A stretch of DNA of 64,000 nucleotides from Epiperipatus broadwayi (Eukaryota > Onychophora > Udeonychophora > Euonychophora > Peripatidae). This document shows, piece by piece, positions 34,500 through 46,013 of the stretch. The first letter of the stretch is position 1; the number at the start of each line of letters is the position of its first letter. The position numbers and the translations under genes were made by a program. The notes beneath the pieces were generated by a model that saw nothing but the letters and a program-made list of their open reading frames with translations, had not been told where the DNA came from and did no database searches. The stretch spans positions 20,106,353-20,170,352 of the forward strand of contig JAQFVV010012394.1 in assembly GCA_028023455.1 (NCBI GenBank), written 5' to 3'.

Positions 34500-36235
34500 G
34501 CAAAATAGATGAAAGAAAATAATATACTGAGAGAAATGCAACGAGGTTTTCAGTTGGATAGGCATATAGGAGATAGTTTATTTGTAGCTACACAACTTAT
34601 AGATATGAGTAGAAATACAGGTAGACAGTTACATAGGGTTTTTATATAGATATAGAGAAGGCATATGATAGAGTAAATAGAAATAGATTATGGGTAAGTT
34701 TAATGAATTTGGGCATGAATGGAGCTTTAGTATTTATTATTAAGAGATTGTATAAAAATAATTACTATACACATCAGTTAGGAAATATAGAATCAGTTAA
34801 AGTTAAAAATGGGGTGGGACTAAGGCAAGGATGTTTTATGTTACCTATTTTGTTTTTGTTGTATCTGAGAGAAATGGAGAGAACAATAGAAATACTAGGA
34901 AGAATGGTAGAGGTACCATTAATAGGTAATAAGGGAGTATATACATTATCAGGTCTTTTATTTGCTGATGATATGTTCTTATGCACAAAAGGTAGGGAAG
35001 ATATGGAAGTCAGGCTGAGGACGTGCACAAAACTGGATAAAGAGATGGGGATTAAGTTTAGTGAAGAAAAATCAAAAGTAATGATGATAAATACTTGGGA
35101 AAGAGAAGTGAAAGAATTTTTGTTGAGGGATATAAAGTTAAGTGCGGTAAATAGGTATAACTATTTGGGAATTGTCTTAAATAACCAGAAAAATTGCTTG
35201 AATGAAAGGGAGAAAAAAAAGATAAATGAAGCAAAGAAAGGGACTGATAAGGAAATTAAGTGTTTTACTATAATAAATATGATATAGCTGGAATTGTATG
35301 GAAGGGAGTGGTAGTAGCAGGGTTAACATATGGTAACGATGCATTATATTATTAGTAAAGGGGTGTTATATTACTTAGAAAAATTACAAAGAGAAATAGG
35401 AAGATGTGCATTAGATGCAGATGTGTGAATGGTAAAGGAGATGGGATGGTCACGTGTTTATATGAGAGATGCAAAAAGCTAAATGAAGATGTTCGATAGA
35501 TTGCAATTTATGGATAATAAGAGAATAGCCAAAGAAGGCAACAAGATGGGCAAGAACGATAGTATGATATGCAGAAGATTTGGATAAAGAATTTATATCA
35601 TTATACTTATACAAAAGGTGGGATTGTGTTAGGAGAATTGTTGGGTGTTATAGTGGCAAGGAATGGCATAGGAGAATAGATGCATTAATAAAAAATAGGG
35701 AATTGGAGAGATGGAGAACTAGTATGGAGAGTAAAAAGAGTTTAATATATATATAGAAGTGGGTGTGAGTTAATTTATAATAATATCAAGGAAAGTAGTT
35801 TACTGGTTAAGGCTCAAACAGGATCTTTAGCAACAAGGAAATACACATAAATGGGAAAATGTGGGTGATTTAGTCTGCAAGTTATGTAAAGAAGGCATAG
35901 AAAATATTAGGCATCTGTTAATTGTGAATATAAATGCTTGCAAACAGAAAGGATACAAATAATGAAGTTGTGGGAGAATAAATATAAACAAGTGATTATA
36001 CAGAAAGTGGTTTCTTGGTTTTTATGCTGGGTTTGGGAAAAGATAAGAGAGATTTAGATATAAAGGCCATGGAGTTGACAAATATTATGTTGTGGAAATG
36101 GGATGGAGCAAATGGGGAAAAACTTAAGGTGGTGAATAGAATGCAAAGGGAAGGTAAGGTGGCTAGCAGGTATCTCTGGACATAATGGCTGAGAGATTTC
36201 TGACTTCAAAAAAGAAGCCACAATGCATCACACCC
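34500..36235 (+). mobile_element. LINE-A, older truncated copy inserted next to foldback H
   Basis: The copy starts just before the RT segment QRGFQLDRHIGDSLF and ends in a short ATGCATCACA tail. Its 3' flank resumes the companion sequence that directly follows foldback H at 43061. This indicates that LINE-A inserted between the two. Confidence 0.8.
34510..36135 (+). pseudogene. LINE-A RT and C-terminal domain, many breaks
   Basis: A continuous part (34703-35287) has the RT boxes GLRQGCFMLPILF and LLFADDMFLC. Downstream, the thumb and zinc-knuckle regions (CKLCKEGIENIRHLL at about 35870-35915) are split by small deletions and frameshifts. The level of damage is higher than in the 11-kb and 50-kb copies. 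Confidence 0.8.
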
Positions 36236-36292
36236 ATCTTTTTTAACAGCTTCTGTAAGCATAGGAAATAGTGATCATGTGATGTTTGGTGG
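36236..36292 (+). repeat. Foldback H companion sequence
   Basis: TTTAACAGCTTCTGTAAGCAT then GAAATAGTGATCATGTGATGTTT matches 43061-43108 and, inverted, 45788-45822, both adjacent to foldback H copies. Confidence 0.6.
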
Positions 36293-36397
36293 TTATATTC
36301 ACATTACTGAAATTTTTTTTACGGTTTATTATATTTGTTTTAAAATAATGTATTCAAATTTATTTACTATCTGTTATGTTTTTTTGGTTTTTTATAG

Positions 36398-36476
36398 TAT
36401 ATTCGAGAAGCCATTGCCAAAAGTGTCAAGCCTGAATTAGTATTGATGGAAAAAGAAAATATGTGCGTGGACACAT
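36398..36476 (+). CDS. Candidate host exon, 79 bases
   Basis: A pyrimidine-rich tract and TTTTTTATAG precede 36398, and a consensus donor GTAAGT follows 36476. Of three frames only one is open, starting in phase 0 with YIREAIAKSVKPELV and then LMEKENMCVDT, leaving one base before the donor. Its mixed, non-repetitive amino acid content contrasts with surrounding AT-rich translation. No other copy was noticed, so it is unlikely to be a transposon. I do not recognise the protein, and no neighbouring exon in matching phase was found. If real, it would make much of this window intronic. Confidence 0.45.
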
Positions 36477-36482
36477 GTAAGT

Positions 36483-37227
36483 AAAATATATTTAAGAATA
36501 TCTATATTATGTGTATGTGTGTTCATGTGATGTGTTTATTGCTTGATTATGATAAACTTATAAAAATAGATTCAGTATTTATTAATTAAAACAAATATAC
36601 AAATACATATTTGTAATACCTTTGCCTGATACCATTTGCTTGGTATAGCATTTACTTGCTGTGCAATTATTTCTGTAAGGGATTTCAGATACCTTCTAAA
36701 TTTACTTACCACTTCCAGCTGTACTGTGATAGTTTGCCTTGTGAGTAGATTCGGTGACACTTCCAGCTGTTTTCTGACAGCTTGTCTTGTGTCTGAATTA
36801 GGTTTTACCATTTTCCTGTTCTAATGTGATCTCACCTCACTACTTTAACCATATTGTGAACAACATTTGTGCTGCCATTCAGATCTGATAGTCAATTGTT
36901 ATCTTTTTGATTTCCAATTTGACTATTTATAGCCAGAATTCCTTCCACAATGGAAACAGTCAGATTCACTGGCCATCATTGCCCATTGGCCTGTTATTGT
37001 TATTGGAATTTTACTGCCGTTGTTTGTGTGTTATCTATTGGTCTATGATAATGAATGCTCAATCCATCAAGAGAAGTTGAAATATAACATGTGGTATAAG
37101 ATAATGACAGAGTAGGTAGTGTAATTGCACAACTTGCTTATGATATAAGGTTCAAATTTGGGCAAAAAGGCATGGAATTTTATATATCAAATAATCCATC
37201 CGTAATGACTAACTAACTATCTCATTA
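36483..37227. other. No firm gene; tRNA-like piece at 37105-37170
   Basis: A 79-codon minus frame at 36572-36811 contains two similar pieces (DTRQAVRKQLEVS and LTRQTITVQLEVVS), possibly from a transposon protein; no domain is recognised. Bases 37105-37170 carry TAGGTAGTGTAATTGCAC and AGGTTCAAATTTGG, spaced like A and B boxes of a tRNA-derived SINE. Confidence 0.35.
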
Positions 37228-37482
37228 TCACCAGAAGCAGACACTCACAAATAAGTATAGGAAGAAAGAATCAGATAACAACAATGACAAAGGTAGTAAT
37301 AGTACATTAGAATGAGTTTTCTGATGATTGTACAAACCAGTTTGTGAACTATGAATATGTCCACAAATAACACATACTAGGCTATTATTTTGTTTACTTG
37401 ATATTTCACCATGCTCTCTTTTTACTTCTGTAATAAATTTAGCCATATGTAATTGCAGATAATATTGTATCACAAATGGCAT
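37228..37482 (-). pseudogene. LINE-type C-terminal C2H2 tail
   Basis: The minus frame contains CVICGHIHSSQTGLYNHQKTH, a C-x2-C...H-x3-H arrangement like the 'C..CGR.C.SRIGL.SH.R.H' ending common in animal LINE polyproteins. The sequence after it is hydrophobic low-complexity and probably outside the element. No RT is seen upstream. A host zinc finger is possible but less likely. Confidence 0.5.
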
Positions 37483-37831
37483 GTAAGCAATAAGTAAAAC
37501 AAAAATGGAAAACTGTTTAAACCATCATCACCCAGCAGCTGTTTGTAATGCCTTTATGGTTACTTTACAGAGAGCTGTTAGATGAACCATTGCCATGCAG
37601 GTGTTATATAAAGTTTGGTTTACTTACTATATATATAAGACTGGGTCAAAAAATGTATGGTCATGGTTGATGGAGTAAATATTGTCAAATACACCACAAT
37701 GTATTTGTGTGTGTGCTTGAATTACATTTATAAAAATTGTAAAACACTAATAGCATTTAAATTTGCATACAATCATAAGCTTAATGTATTGATTTATCTA
37801 ATTATATAATTATATAAGATTTAATTTTAAA

Positions 37832-37970
37832 TAGGATTTAGAATTTTTTTTTCTCATATGTCATAGCATCGGCCGGGACGCGAACCCACAACCGTCTGCA
37901 ACCAACTACTTGCTTGCAAGGCGGCTGCGATGATCTCTCGGCTAACAACGCTTGACAATTTTTTTTTGAT
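37832..37970 (-). mobile_element. SINE-1
   Basis: The minus-strand body reads TTGTCAAGCGTTGTTAGCCGAGAG (A-box), a CCTTGCAAGCAAGTAG arm, then GGGTTCGCGTCCCGG (B-box) and GATGCTATGACATATGAGAAAAAAA. It is well preserved. AATTTTTTTTT on both sides may be the target duplication but overlaps the poly-T. Confidence 0.8.
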
Positions 37971-38221
37971 GATTACATTTTTTCATTTCAGAGATTTTAT
38001 CTTTTTTTTTTTTAATAATCTACATTATTCTGATATTTAAATTAATAATAAATTTGTTATCTTTCTTGAAATATTCAGAAATAATAATTTTTTTTAAATA
38101 TGGCTAATGTGTAAGATTTTTTTATAATTTTAGAAACAAAAAATCTTATTTAGCAAACAAAAAAAGAACTTATTTAAAAATAACTTATTTTTTTTATTGC
38201 ATTCAGTGAATACAGTAATTA

Positions 38222-38345
38222 TTTATTTTTTTTCATATGTCATAGCATCTGCCGGGACGCGAACCCACATCCGTCTGCAACCAACTACTTGCTTGCATGG
38301 CAGCTGCGATACCTCTCGGCTAACAACGCAAGACTAATTTTATTT
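38222..38345 (-). mobile_element. SINE-1
   Basis: Nearly identical to the copy 380 bases upstream: TGCGTTGTTAGCCGAGAGG, B-box GGGTTCGCGTCCCGG, ATGACATATGAAAAAAA, minus strand. The flanks AATTATTTATTTT and AATTTTATTTATTTT may be a diverged target duplication. Confidence 0.8.
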
Positions 38346-38536
38346 ATTTTTAAACAAGCAAATAAAAAAAGCTTAAGGCTTGATTGCTGGGGGGCTGGCT
38401 AGAATTGTTCCTGGGACCTCACAATTCTGAGCAAGACGATTTATCAACTGTGGACAATTATGAAGGACATTTAAAAACAAGCATATTTATTCCCTAGATT
38501 AAGCATATTTATTCCCTAGATTTTATTTGTTCATAT

Positions 38537-40090
38537 TTACCCATGCCAAAAATTATTTATTCTGTAGACATTGCATTGGTGTGATATTCTCCTGGTTTGT
38601 CCAATTATTTGTGTTCTGTCATGGAATGAAGAACAATATTTCTGATGAGTATTTTCTTCATGAATGTTTGATCCACTTCCAGATCTCCTAACTATTTGAG
38701 TTCTGGTAGGACTATTTATGTCATCAGTTGAACTTTTTGTTTTCCATGGTGGCACTTTATTTCTTCTGTTATGATACCATGGTGGTATCTTGATTTTTCA
38801 TTTCCCATATTGGATAGCATTCATATATGGATTATTAACTCCTCTGTATGTCTACTTAATTGAAGATTTAAATCCCCATTCCTTTTCAGCATTTGCAGGT
38901 TTGCTGCTGTCAAATACATTTAACAGTTCAGCCACCTGCTCAATTGTATGCCTGTCAGTGCCAATCAAAATCCTTTCAGTATGTCTTGGGAAGCTATGTT
39001 TTAGTATTTCTTATTATTTATAATTCCGAGAGAGTATTTGCAGTGAGTGTTCTCAATTTTGCTATTTGCTTTCTAAAAACTGGAGTGTAGGTCTCACCAG
39101 GAGGACATCTCTTGGGATACTCTATGTTTAACCCCATCTTAAACTCAATAAAATTATGAGGATGGGTGAATAGCGAATACTACCATGCCTGGGATGCACC
39201 TTGATGATGGCTACGAGCTCTTGTTATCTTTGACTCTTCAATTATGGCATTAATGCTGAAATATTTTTCCAGACTATTGACAAATTCAACGGGTGTCTCA
39301 CCACCATTTCCAAAAAAAGTCATTATTTTAAGGAACTGGTTTACAATTTCAGGCATTTGGTTTGTATATTGACTATCTTTACTTCCTCTATCTTTGTATT
39401 TTTAATTTCTTCTTTTTTTAATGTATACATTGCTTTTGGTTTCTTGTCTATGGCCATCCTCCACTTGTTTTACAATTTCTCAGATTTTATAATCATCTCT
39501 GACCTGCAGAAATTTAATTTGATTACTCGCATCCCCTATATGCTCTTCTACCAATTCCAGGCTTCACTGACTTTCATTATTCACAGATTCTATTGGCTAA
39601 TTTTATTATCCATTAACTTCTTGTATCTCTTTTATTTTCATATCCTGTTCTTCTTTATTTTGTCTCACTTCATTCAGAAATTTTTGATTCAGTCTGCCAT
39701 TTCATTAGCCATATTTTTACTGTTTTCATCAATTTTCTGTAGCATATCTACTTTTATTTCTTTCAACATTTTTTCTGTTATTTTTTTATTTTCTGCTTCT
39801 CTTTGTTGATTCTTTATATTATCCTCTTCCTTTGTTGGTGTCTTTTTTAATTCTCTTCTCTTTGTTTATTATTATCTTCTCTTTTTTGGTCTCTTTTTAT
39901 TCTCTTCTTCTTTTTGTTTATTCTCATCTTCTCTTTGTTGGTCTCTCTTTTTGTGCATGCGATAGTGAAGCTATAATTATACTGTAATGTGTAATAGGTC
40001 TGCTTAGCGCTTTCGAGATTTAATGTTTGAATCTCATACTCATAGCTTTGTGAATGAAGACTGTTGTGATTTATTGTGCACATATGCAAA
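38537..40090 (-). pseudogene. Ty3/Gypsy-like gag relic
   Basis: Reading down from 40090 on the minus strand: a Lys/Glu/Gln-rich stretch (39847-39990, coiled-coil-like), a helical region with KMLKEIKVDMLQKIDENSK near 39760, then a capsid-like segment near 39180-39340 with FFGNGGETPVEFVNSLEKYF and a HHQGASQAW (family 'LKG.A..W') block. A degenerate basic/polar tail follows to 38537. Several stops and frameshifts are present. No protease, RT or integrase was found downstream, so only gag remains. Assignment is by motif resemblance. Confidence 0.6.
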
Positions 40091-40107
40091 TGAGTTTGAA
40101 TTTTTAA

Positions 40108-40440
40108 TTAGTTAGTCCATTGTTTGGAGAGAGCAAAATATGCCTCTCTTCTATTAATGGCACTGAGATCATTTGCTATGTAAAAAGCTTCTTTAATTTT
40201 TCTTTTGACATCACTCTTCTCTGTGCAAATTATTTGGGCAGAACTGGGTTCGAATACATGGCCTGTACCTGCTTGGTGGTCCCAGAATACTGATGTTCCT
40301 TCATTTTTATTTTTAACCCTGTTGTATGCATACCTGTGTTTGTAAATTCTTGTATTAAAGTTAGCCCGAGTCTCACTGTAGTAAGATGCCTGGCAGCCTA
40401 ATTGAGGGCATGCCATTTTACAGATCACATGAGGGGTTTG
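40108..40440 (-). pseudogene. PLE GIY-YIG endonuclease domain, second element
   Basis: The minus frame of about 106 codons reads CKMACPQLGCQASYYSETRA (family 'C....C...YIGET.R'), NFNTRIYKHR (family 'TR..EH'), VFWDHQAGTGHVF ('H....GH'), EKSDVKRKIKEAFYIAND and SAINRREAYFALSKQW. This is the C-terminal nuclease of a Penelope-like element, better preserved than the copy at 28750-29175. YIG is changed to YYS. No RT is joined to it; the Gypsy gag relic lies immediately 3' of it. Confidence 0.8.
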
Positions 40441-41399
40441 ATCTTTTTCAATATATATATAGGAATTAAACTTTATACATAAAATAAAACATATATTCTA
40501 ATTTTGCCAATAACAAAGATTTTTTAAAAAAATTTGCAAAAAGAGCTTATTTTTAAGTTCCGCAAAGAGTGACTACAAAAATGATTTTGGAATTACTTTA
40601 ATCCTACATAAAGAAGAAACATCAATTTAAAATCTTTTTTTATACATAAAAAGTCATTTAACCACTGAAGAAGCAGGGAATAATCTGTAATTGATTTAAA
40701 GAGAGGGACATATAACTGAAAATTCCTTTATATGGTTTTTATTATTATAGTCTTCGTATGTCGCTAGACCTCATTACAATAGCGGGAATATTTATAATTC
40801 GTTTAAAGATTTGATTTGACATTGAAATGTTAAAAAATTATTTTAGTCGATTTTTTTTTCTTCAATATTTTAAAATGGAAAAAAAAATGTAAAGAATAAT
40901 ACAGTGTCTAATTGACGTTCAACACTTTATTGTTGTGATTAAAAATTTGAAGACTTAATCAAACTGTTGGTTGTTTTCTGCTGAATGGAGTAATCTATTT
41001 TGATTGAAGTGATTTCTCACCGCTGGTCTGTCAGGATATTCTAACTTAATGCGAAGAAATTAAACACTTTGAGTGAATTAGATTTAATGATTAGTTTTCA
41101 TCATAATGATTAAAAGCAGAATAGATCTTGATAATGATATTCACGTTCTTTTTTTTTTGAGAGGAAACCTCATGATTTCAACGAATTACTGACAGATAAT
41201 TACGCTTTAAAATCCGATAAATTTTACTCATTAATAATTTAATTTTAATAAGCGTTAAAAAGGTATTGCTAAAAATACATATTTAAAAAGGAAGAAAAAT
41301 GAAATTATTTAAAAAATATACAGTACAGTAATTGCAAAAAGTAGATGGCCGTCAAATACATTGCTATTGATGTGAGTAGTCGATTCATACAATATACAT
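40441..41399. other. Gene-free AT-rich stretch
   Basis: No gene or recognisable repeat. Confidence 0.5.
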
Positions 41400-41575
41400 T
41401 ACGCTTTGATTTATAAGTGTCAAAACTTTGTGCACTCACAACTTTGATGCCAATCACTTTAGACAAATATATTAATGATTGCCACTAATTATGTATTAAA
41501 TTAGAGATTATCCCTAGCCCAGAAATAAATTTTAAACTTCAATGAAAGATTAATATATATTTTTAAATTTAACTT
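41400..41575. repeat. Repeat G, reference copy
   Basis: The order TTTATAAGTGTCAAA, GTGCACTCACAACTTTGATGCC, TTAGACAAATATATTAATGATT, TTAGAGATTATCCC and TTTTAAACTTCAATGAAAG recurs at 57370-57540 and in part at 27285, 27885, 31850 and 33241. It is non-coding, and the type is unknown. Confidence 0.5.
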
Positions 41576-42695
41576 AAAACGCAAGGAATTTAAACACTAT
41601 GTTGGGAGCGAGTCTATAACCAATCTAATTAATCCACAGAATTTTTAAACAGTACTTTATAATCTAAGCTACAGAACAAATGAAAAAGATATCATGTTGA
41701 CTTTTCTTGCTATAGACGTGCATTTTATGGACACCCTCCATTTCTCAAGTTAGCTGGGGATTTAATTCCCAAATCTTCCCACCATATAGGATAGCCCAAT
41801 TTTTGCACAAATATCCTTGGTAGCATACAAGTTAGTTTTAGAGCATGAATATATGGTGTTAGACCTTTTAATGTAAACCACAAATCTTTCACAGACATAC
41901 TTATCATCAATTATTTGTTAAGGAATGATTTTACTAAGATCATGCACATGGTTGCATAATAAGTACATTAACACAGACTGCTGGCCAAGGCTTTTTTTCT
42001 CTTTTACTGTGATTATGTATGTTTATATAATTCTTAATGATTACACAAACATATGGTAAAATAATTATATGATTTGCAGTTAAAAGAATTAATAATTTAT
42101 CAATAGAGTCATATGATTACTTGTTGCAAGATTGTGTGGTGTTCAAGTAATCAAGTGGCAGTTTGAGTGCAACAGTTTCAGTCACTTAACTTTCTTATCT
42201 TTTCCTCAGCTGAAAATCAGTTAATGGTTCTTTAGCTATTAAATTGACCATTGAGCTCAGTCACAATACAATAGCAGTTTCTTGTAGTTTTCTGATAATG
42301 GTATCACTCACCTAATTCTTAAAAATGTATTTACTTGCAAGATTATTAATAATTTACTTATCTAATTGCAAACTTCACTTGAGACCATATACTTGCAATC
42401 AATTTTATCTATGAGAATTGAAATTATATACCTTCAGTCAATCTACTTTATCTACAGAAATAGAATCAGCTATTTAGGTTTTGAATTTTACACAGTTCAG
42501 TTTTTTTATAAATAGAATTTTAAGTTGAGCACTAGAAGTGAAAAAGTTGAGTTGCAGTTCACATATCTTTTCTGCTATTAATATAGCAAATTATACAGGG
42601 CAAATAGAGCTAAATTATTGCTATATAATGCATAGATTTCAATATTAAAATAAGAATATTGAAAATTTCTTACAACTTCTTAATTATTTTATGAG
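41576..42695. other. No gene seen
   Basis: The frame at 41725-41910 (minus) has no domain. Bases 42526-42560 (GAGCACTAGAAGTG) match the SINE-2 tail region at 45904-45918, a possible remnant. Confidence 0.4.
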
Positions 42696-43060
42696 AGAAC
42701 AGAGGCAAAACTCTTCATACAGTAGTGCCACTCAGTGCAATCCAAAGTAATCAATGGATGCAAGAAGGTTTTTGCATAAAATCCATATCTACTGCCTATT
42801 CATCCAATATCCTCATACTATTTTCTAGCTTGAGGCTTTCATCAGTGTGAGCACTGCACCTGGATCTTAGGATGTAATGCAACTCTCTAGCAGTCCCCTT
42901 TTACTTATTTAGTTAACTATAAAACTAAGAGCAACAAGTCTGGAGATATTGGATGACTAGACAGTTTATATAGATTTTATGCAAAAACCTTTTTGCATTT
43001 CATTGATTACTCTGGCTTGCACTTGGTGGCACTGCTGATGGAGAGTTTTGTCTCTGCTTT
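42696..43060. mobile_element. Foldback H, copy 2
   Basis: Arms of about 85 bases: left from 42703 (CAGAGGCAAAACTC, GTGCAATCCAAAGTAATCAATG, AAGGTTTTTGCATAAAAT), right ending near 43060 with the complement of each block. The interior shares CCAATATCCTCATACTATTTTC-type sequence with the copy at 34187. No coding region is seen. hAT-like CAGAGG ends suggest a MITE; no clear 8-bp duplication was found here. Confidence 0.7.
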
Positions 43061-43110
43061 AACACCTTGCGTAAGCATGAAATAGCGATCATGTGACATT
43101 TTATGACAGT
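43061..43110 (+). repeat. Foldback H companion sequence
   Basis: TTTAACACCTTGCGTAAGCATG and AAATAGCGATCATGTGACATTTT match 36236-36292. The companion follows the foldback directly here. Confidence 0.6.
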
Positions 43111-44840
43111 CTGTAATTGGATGTAATTTATGTTATTTATACATTTTCTTTTTTTTAAATGCTTATCTATAATTAACTTACTGAAACAAGAAGGGAACAC
43201 TGCCATAAAACCTGGTGAGAAGTGGCTCAGTGTTATTTGTTGGAGCGAACATTTATCCATTAATAAATGTTAGTGGGCCTTGATCCATTTAGTTTATAGA
43301 TTTATGGTCATTATAATGGTAAATGAGATGACATCAGTGCACACAATGAACTGTGTCAAAAACAAAGTATAATACAAAAGGCTAAGATTGAATTTAAAAA
43401 GAAATATTCTAATTTATAAATATATGCAACCTGGTTATTTAAGGATCGTAACATCATTGTTATTCACACCAACTATAATGATCAGGATTATATAATTTTT
43501 TTTTCTGAGTTGAATGCAAGATGACTTGTATAAATTGCATCTACATAGGTGAAAAATGAAGTAATTCTTTAATAAATGGCAATTGCAAGGCAGGGTCTTC
43601 TCCAATGAACCATCCTAGTGGAACAGCAAAGGAAAATGTCCCCTTTATCTGCTCATGAATTACTGGCAGGTGAAAATTTGAGTGGTTTTATATTTTTATT
43701 TACCTTTTAGCATAGAATAACCATATTTCCATTTACCAACCATTGTGAGATGGTTATATGGGCTGGTTAATTGCCAGCTATCTGAACAAACAAAAAAAAG
43801 GAAAAATCTTCTGAAAATAATTTCAATTAAATCAAATTTAAATTTGATTTTTAAAAAAAAAAAAAAAATGCAAATACATGTATAGTTTAAACCTAATTTA
43901 TGTGTACAATCATATTGACATTAATAAATTCATACTATTTATTATCCTTTTATCTTTCAAAACTATTTTCTTTAAAGTCTTTCTCCTTCTATTTTAGTAT
44001 TTGTTGTAGGATTTTTTTTTAAAACTTATTTATCTTTCTTTTTCTCCTATTGTTTGTTTTTGCTGTCTCAATTATATCTTTTACATTCTCTCTACATCTA
44101 TTTATGAGCTTCTCTAATTCTTCTACTTCATGTTTTTCTTATTAAAAAGCTTTTTTTAAAAAAAATTTAGTACTCTTCATTTTGATGCTTGTACTTTAAT
44201 AATGTTATTTTTTTCAATGTCTTCTTTCCATTAATTTCAAATCCATGTTTCTACAGTCACGAAATTTTCTTTTCCATTTATTAATCGTTCATATTCTTTG
44301 ATTCATATAAATATTACCCCTCTCCCCAACAAAATATTTAATATCTATTCTTATTAAAAAGTCTGTTAATCATTGTTAGCAACTTCATAATTTTTTTTTT
44401 ATATTATTTAATTAACTTTCCAAATATTTAAAACTATTAAACTGCTCTGGAAGTCCCCACCCCTCTAACAATTTTTCAATACACCTGGGTCTCATTTTAT
44501 GCTGTATATAGGTTCCACAGAAAACCTACATTAAAAAAAATCGCACAAAAATAGACTTAACTTGAAAAATGGGGGATAGGGTCTGTAATTTTCAGAATTT
44601 GCATAAAAGCAAAGCAACACAGGAAAATTACTTTAAAATTCACATTAAAAAAATAAGGAAATAAAGTATGACTAATAAAAAATATCAAATATTTGAAAAA
44701 AATTGGTACAAGACAAACTTTTTTTTACTTTTTTTTATTAACTACAGTATTTAATTTGACATTTTTTCATACATATTTTAATCATTATCGCTATTTTCGA
44801 AAGTGCAGTTTGTGTGTAAACTGATAAGAAATCAGATTTG
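43111..44840. other. Gene-free AT-rich stretch
   Basis: No gene or named repeat. Bases 43560-43680 are less AT-rich and may be an old repeat without a second copy in the window. Confidence 0.45.
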
Positions 44841-44990
44841 TCAATGTGATGTGATGTAGCTTCTGCTTGAACAAAGTCAAGAATCTCTGAGAAATTATGC
44901 CCAGAGAAACTTGTTAGCCACTTTATTTTCCATTCCCCATTCTAATTTTTACCATATTCTGCTCCATCCCATTTACACAACTAGTGCCAA
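44841..44990 (-). mobile_element. LINE-A 3' end, very short copy
   Basis: The minus strand has the family end (GGGATGGAGCAGAATATGG, AAGTGGCTAACAAGTTTCTC, then ATCACATCACATTG). Only about 150 bases are retained, an extreme 5' truncation. Confidence 0.8.
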
Positions 44991-45787
44991 TTTCAGTCTT
45001 GTGCTGTGTTAATGGTTTTCTGTTGACAACTGATTTTTACTATTGAAATAAATTTTAAATGTTCACATTTTGTTTCTATATTTAAAAAATGAGGATCGCA
45101 ATCAAAACAAAAAGATTATACATTATCATTAAAAAGATTATTTTCAGTTTATAAAATCAATAAAATCTTCGTTATTTATTTTAAAAATCTACATTATTTA
45201 TTTCTGTTATGCCTAACAAAATACATTTTAAAAGTTTAAAATTTTTAAATATTTATTGCAATATTTTTATATGTAAGTATAAATCTATTATTATTATTTA
45301 CTCATTAGTATAAGTAGGTTATTTATTCTAAATATAGCTTCAGGCCATATTCACGTTAGCTGCTAATATAACGTTATATTTTTGGAAAAAAAAAAAAGTA
45401 TTTCAAATCAAAATAAGTTATTAATAATTTAAATTTTTTGATATCTAATAAATATAGTGAAATATGAAAAATATTAAGAAGAAACATGCATTGCATAACT
45501 TCAAAATCACATTAAAATAATCTGCAAAAACGAGACCCAGGTGTATTTTATTTTTATCATTTATTTTTATTCCTTTGATTTTCGTTGTCTATAATTTTAT
45601 TTTAAAAATTCCACCAATCCCAAGCAGTATTTTATTAACTTCATTCCCATTATCCATAAACACTGTTATATCATCAGCAAACTTGACACAATGAATTATT
45701 TTATTCATAAATTATATCTATTCTTTAACTAATAAATAAATAATCCAATGGCTTTATTGCTTAGGAGCTCATAAGCTATTAAAGTTA
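44991..45787. other. Gene-free AT-rich stretch
   Basis: No gene or repeat recognised. Confidence 0.5.
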
Positions 45788-45897
45788 AACATCACATGAT
45801 CACTATCTCTTATACTAGCACATAATTGTTTATAAACAAGGCAAAAATCTCCATACAGTAGTGCCACCCTGGCACTACTGTTTGCCTTGTTTATAAG
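45788..45897 (-). mobile_element. Foldback H mini-hairpin with companion and 8-bp TSD
   Basis: Core 45837-45889 is a short hairpin: CAAGGCAAAAATCTCC, CAGTAGTGCCACC, GGCACTACTG, TTTGCCTTG. It keeps the foldback H ends but lacks the interior. Flanking 8-mers TTTATAAA (45829-45836) and TTTATAAG (45890-45897) differ at one base, as expected for a hAT-type target duplication. The companion (GTGATCATGTGATGTTTAAC) lies inverted at 45788-45822. Confidence 0.65.
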
Positions 45898-45899
45898 CT

Positions 45900-45980
45900 G
45901 TTTAAGCACTAGAAGTGCCAGAACAGGAATCAATCTGATGACTTACAATACAGAGTCTAACATTCTGACACATGGGACAT
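45900..45980 (-). mobile_element. SINE-2
   Basis: Minus strand: CATGTGTCAGAATGTTAGACTC (A-box region), ATCAGATTGATTCCTGTTC (B-box) and TGGCACTTCTAGTGCTTAAAC tail. It matches the copies at 15440 and 57890. Confidence 0.6.
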
Positions 45981-46013
45981 ATTTATCAAATTAATATTCA
46001 CTGTGGGATTTTA

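Noticed and set aside
36572-36811. 79-codon minus-strand gene
   Set aside because: There is internal similarity but no recognisable domain, start context or second copy; probably a repeat remnant.
39357-39809. 150-codon plus-strand membrane-like protein
   Set aside because: The hydrophobic Phe/Ile/Ser content is the antisense of a Lys/Glu-rich gag relic on the minus strand.
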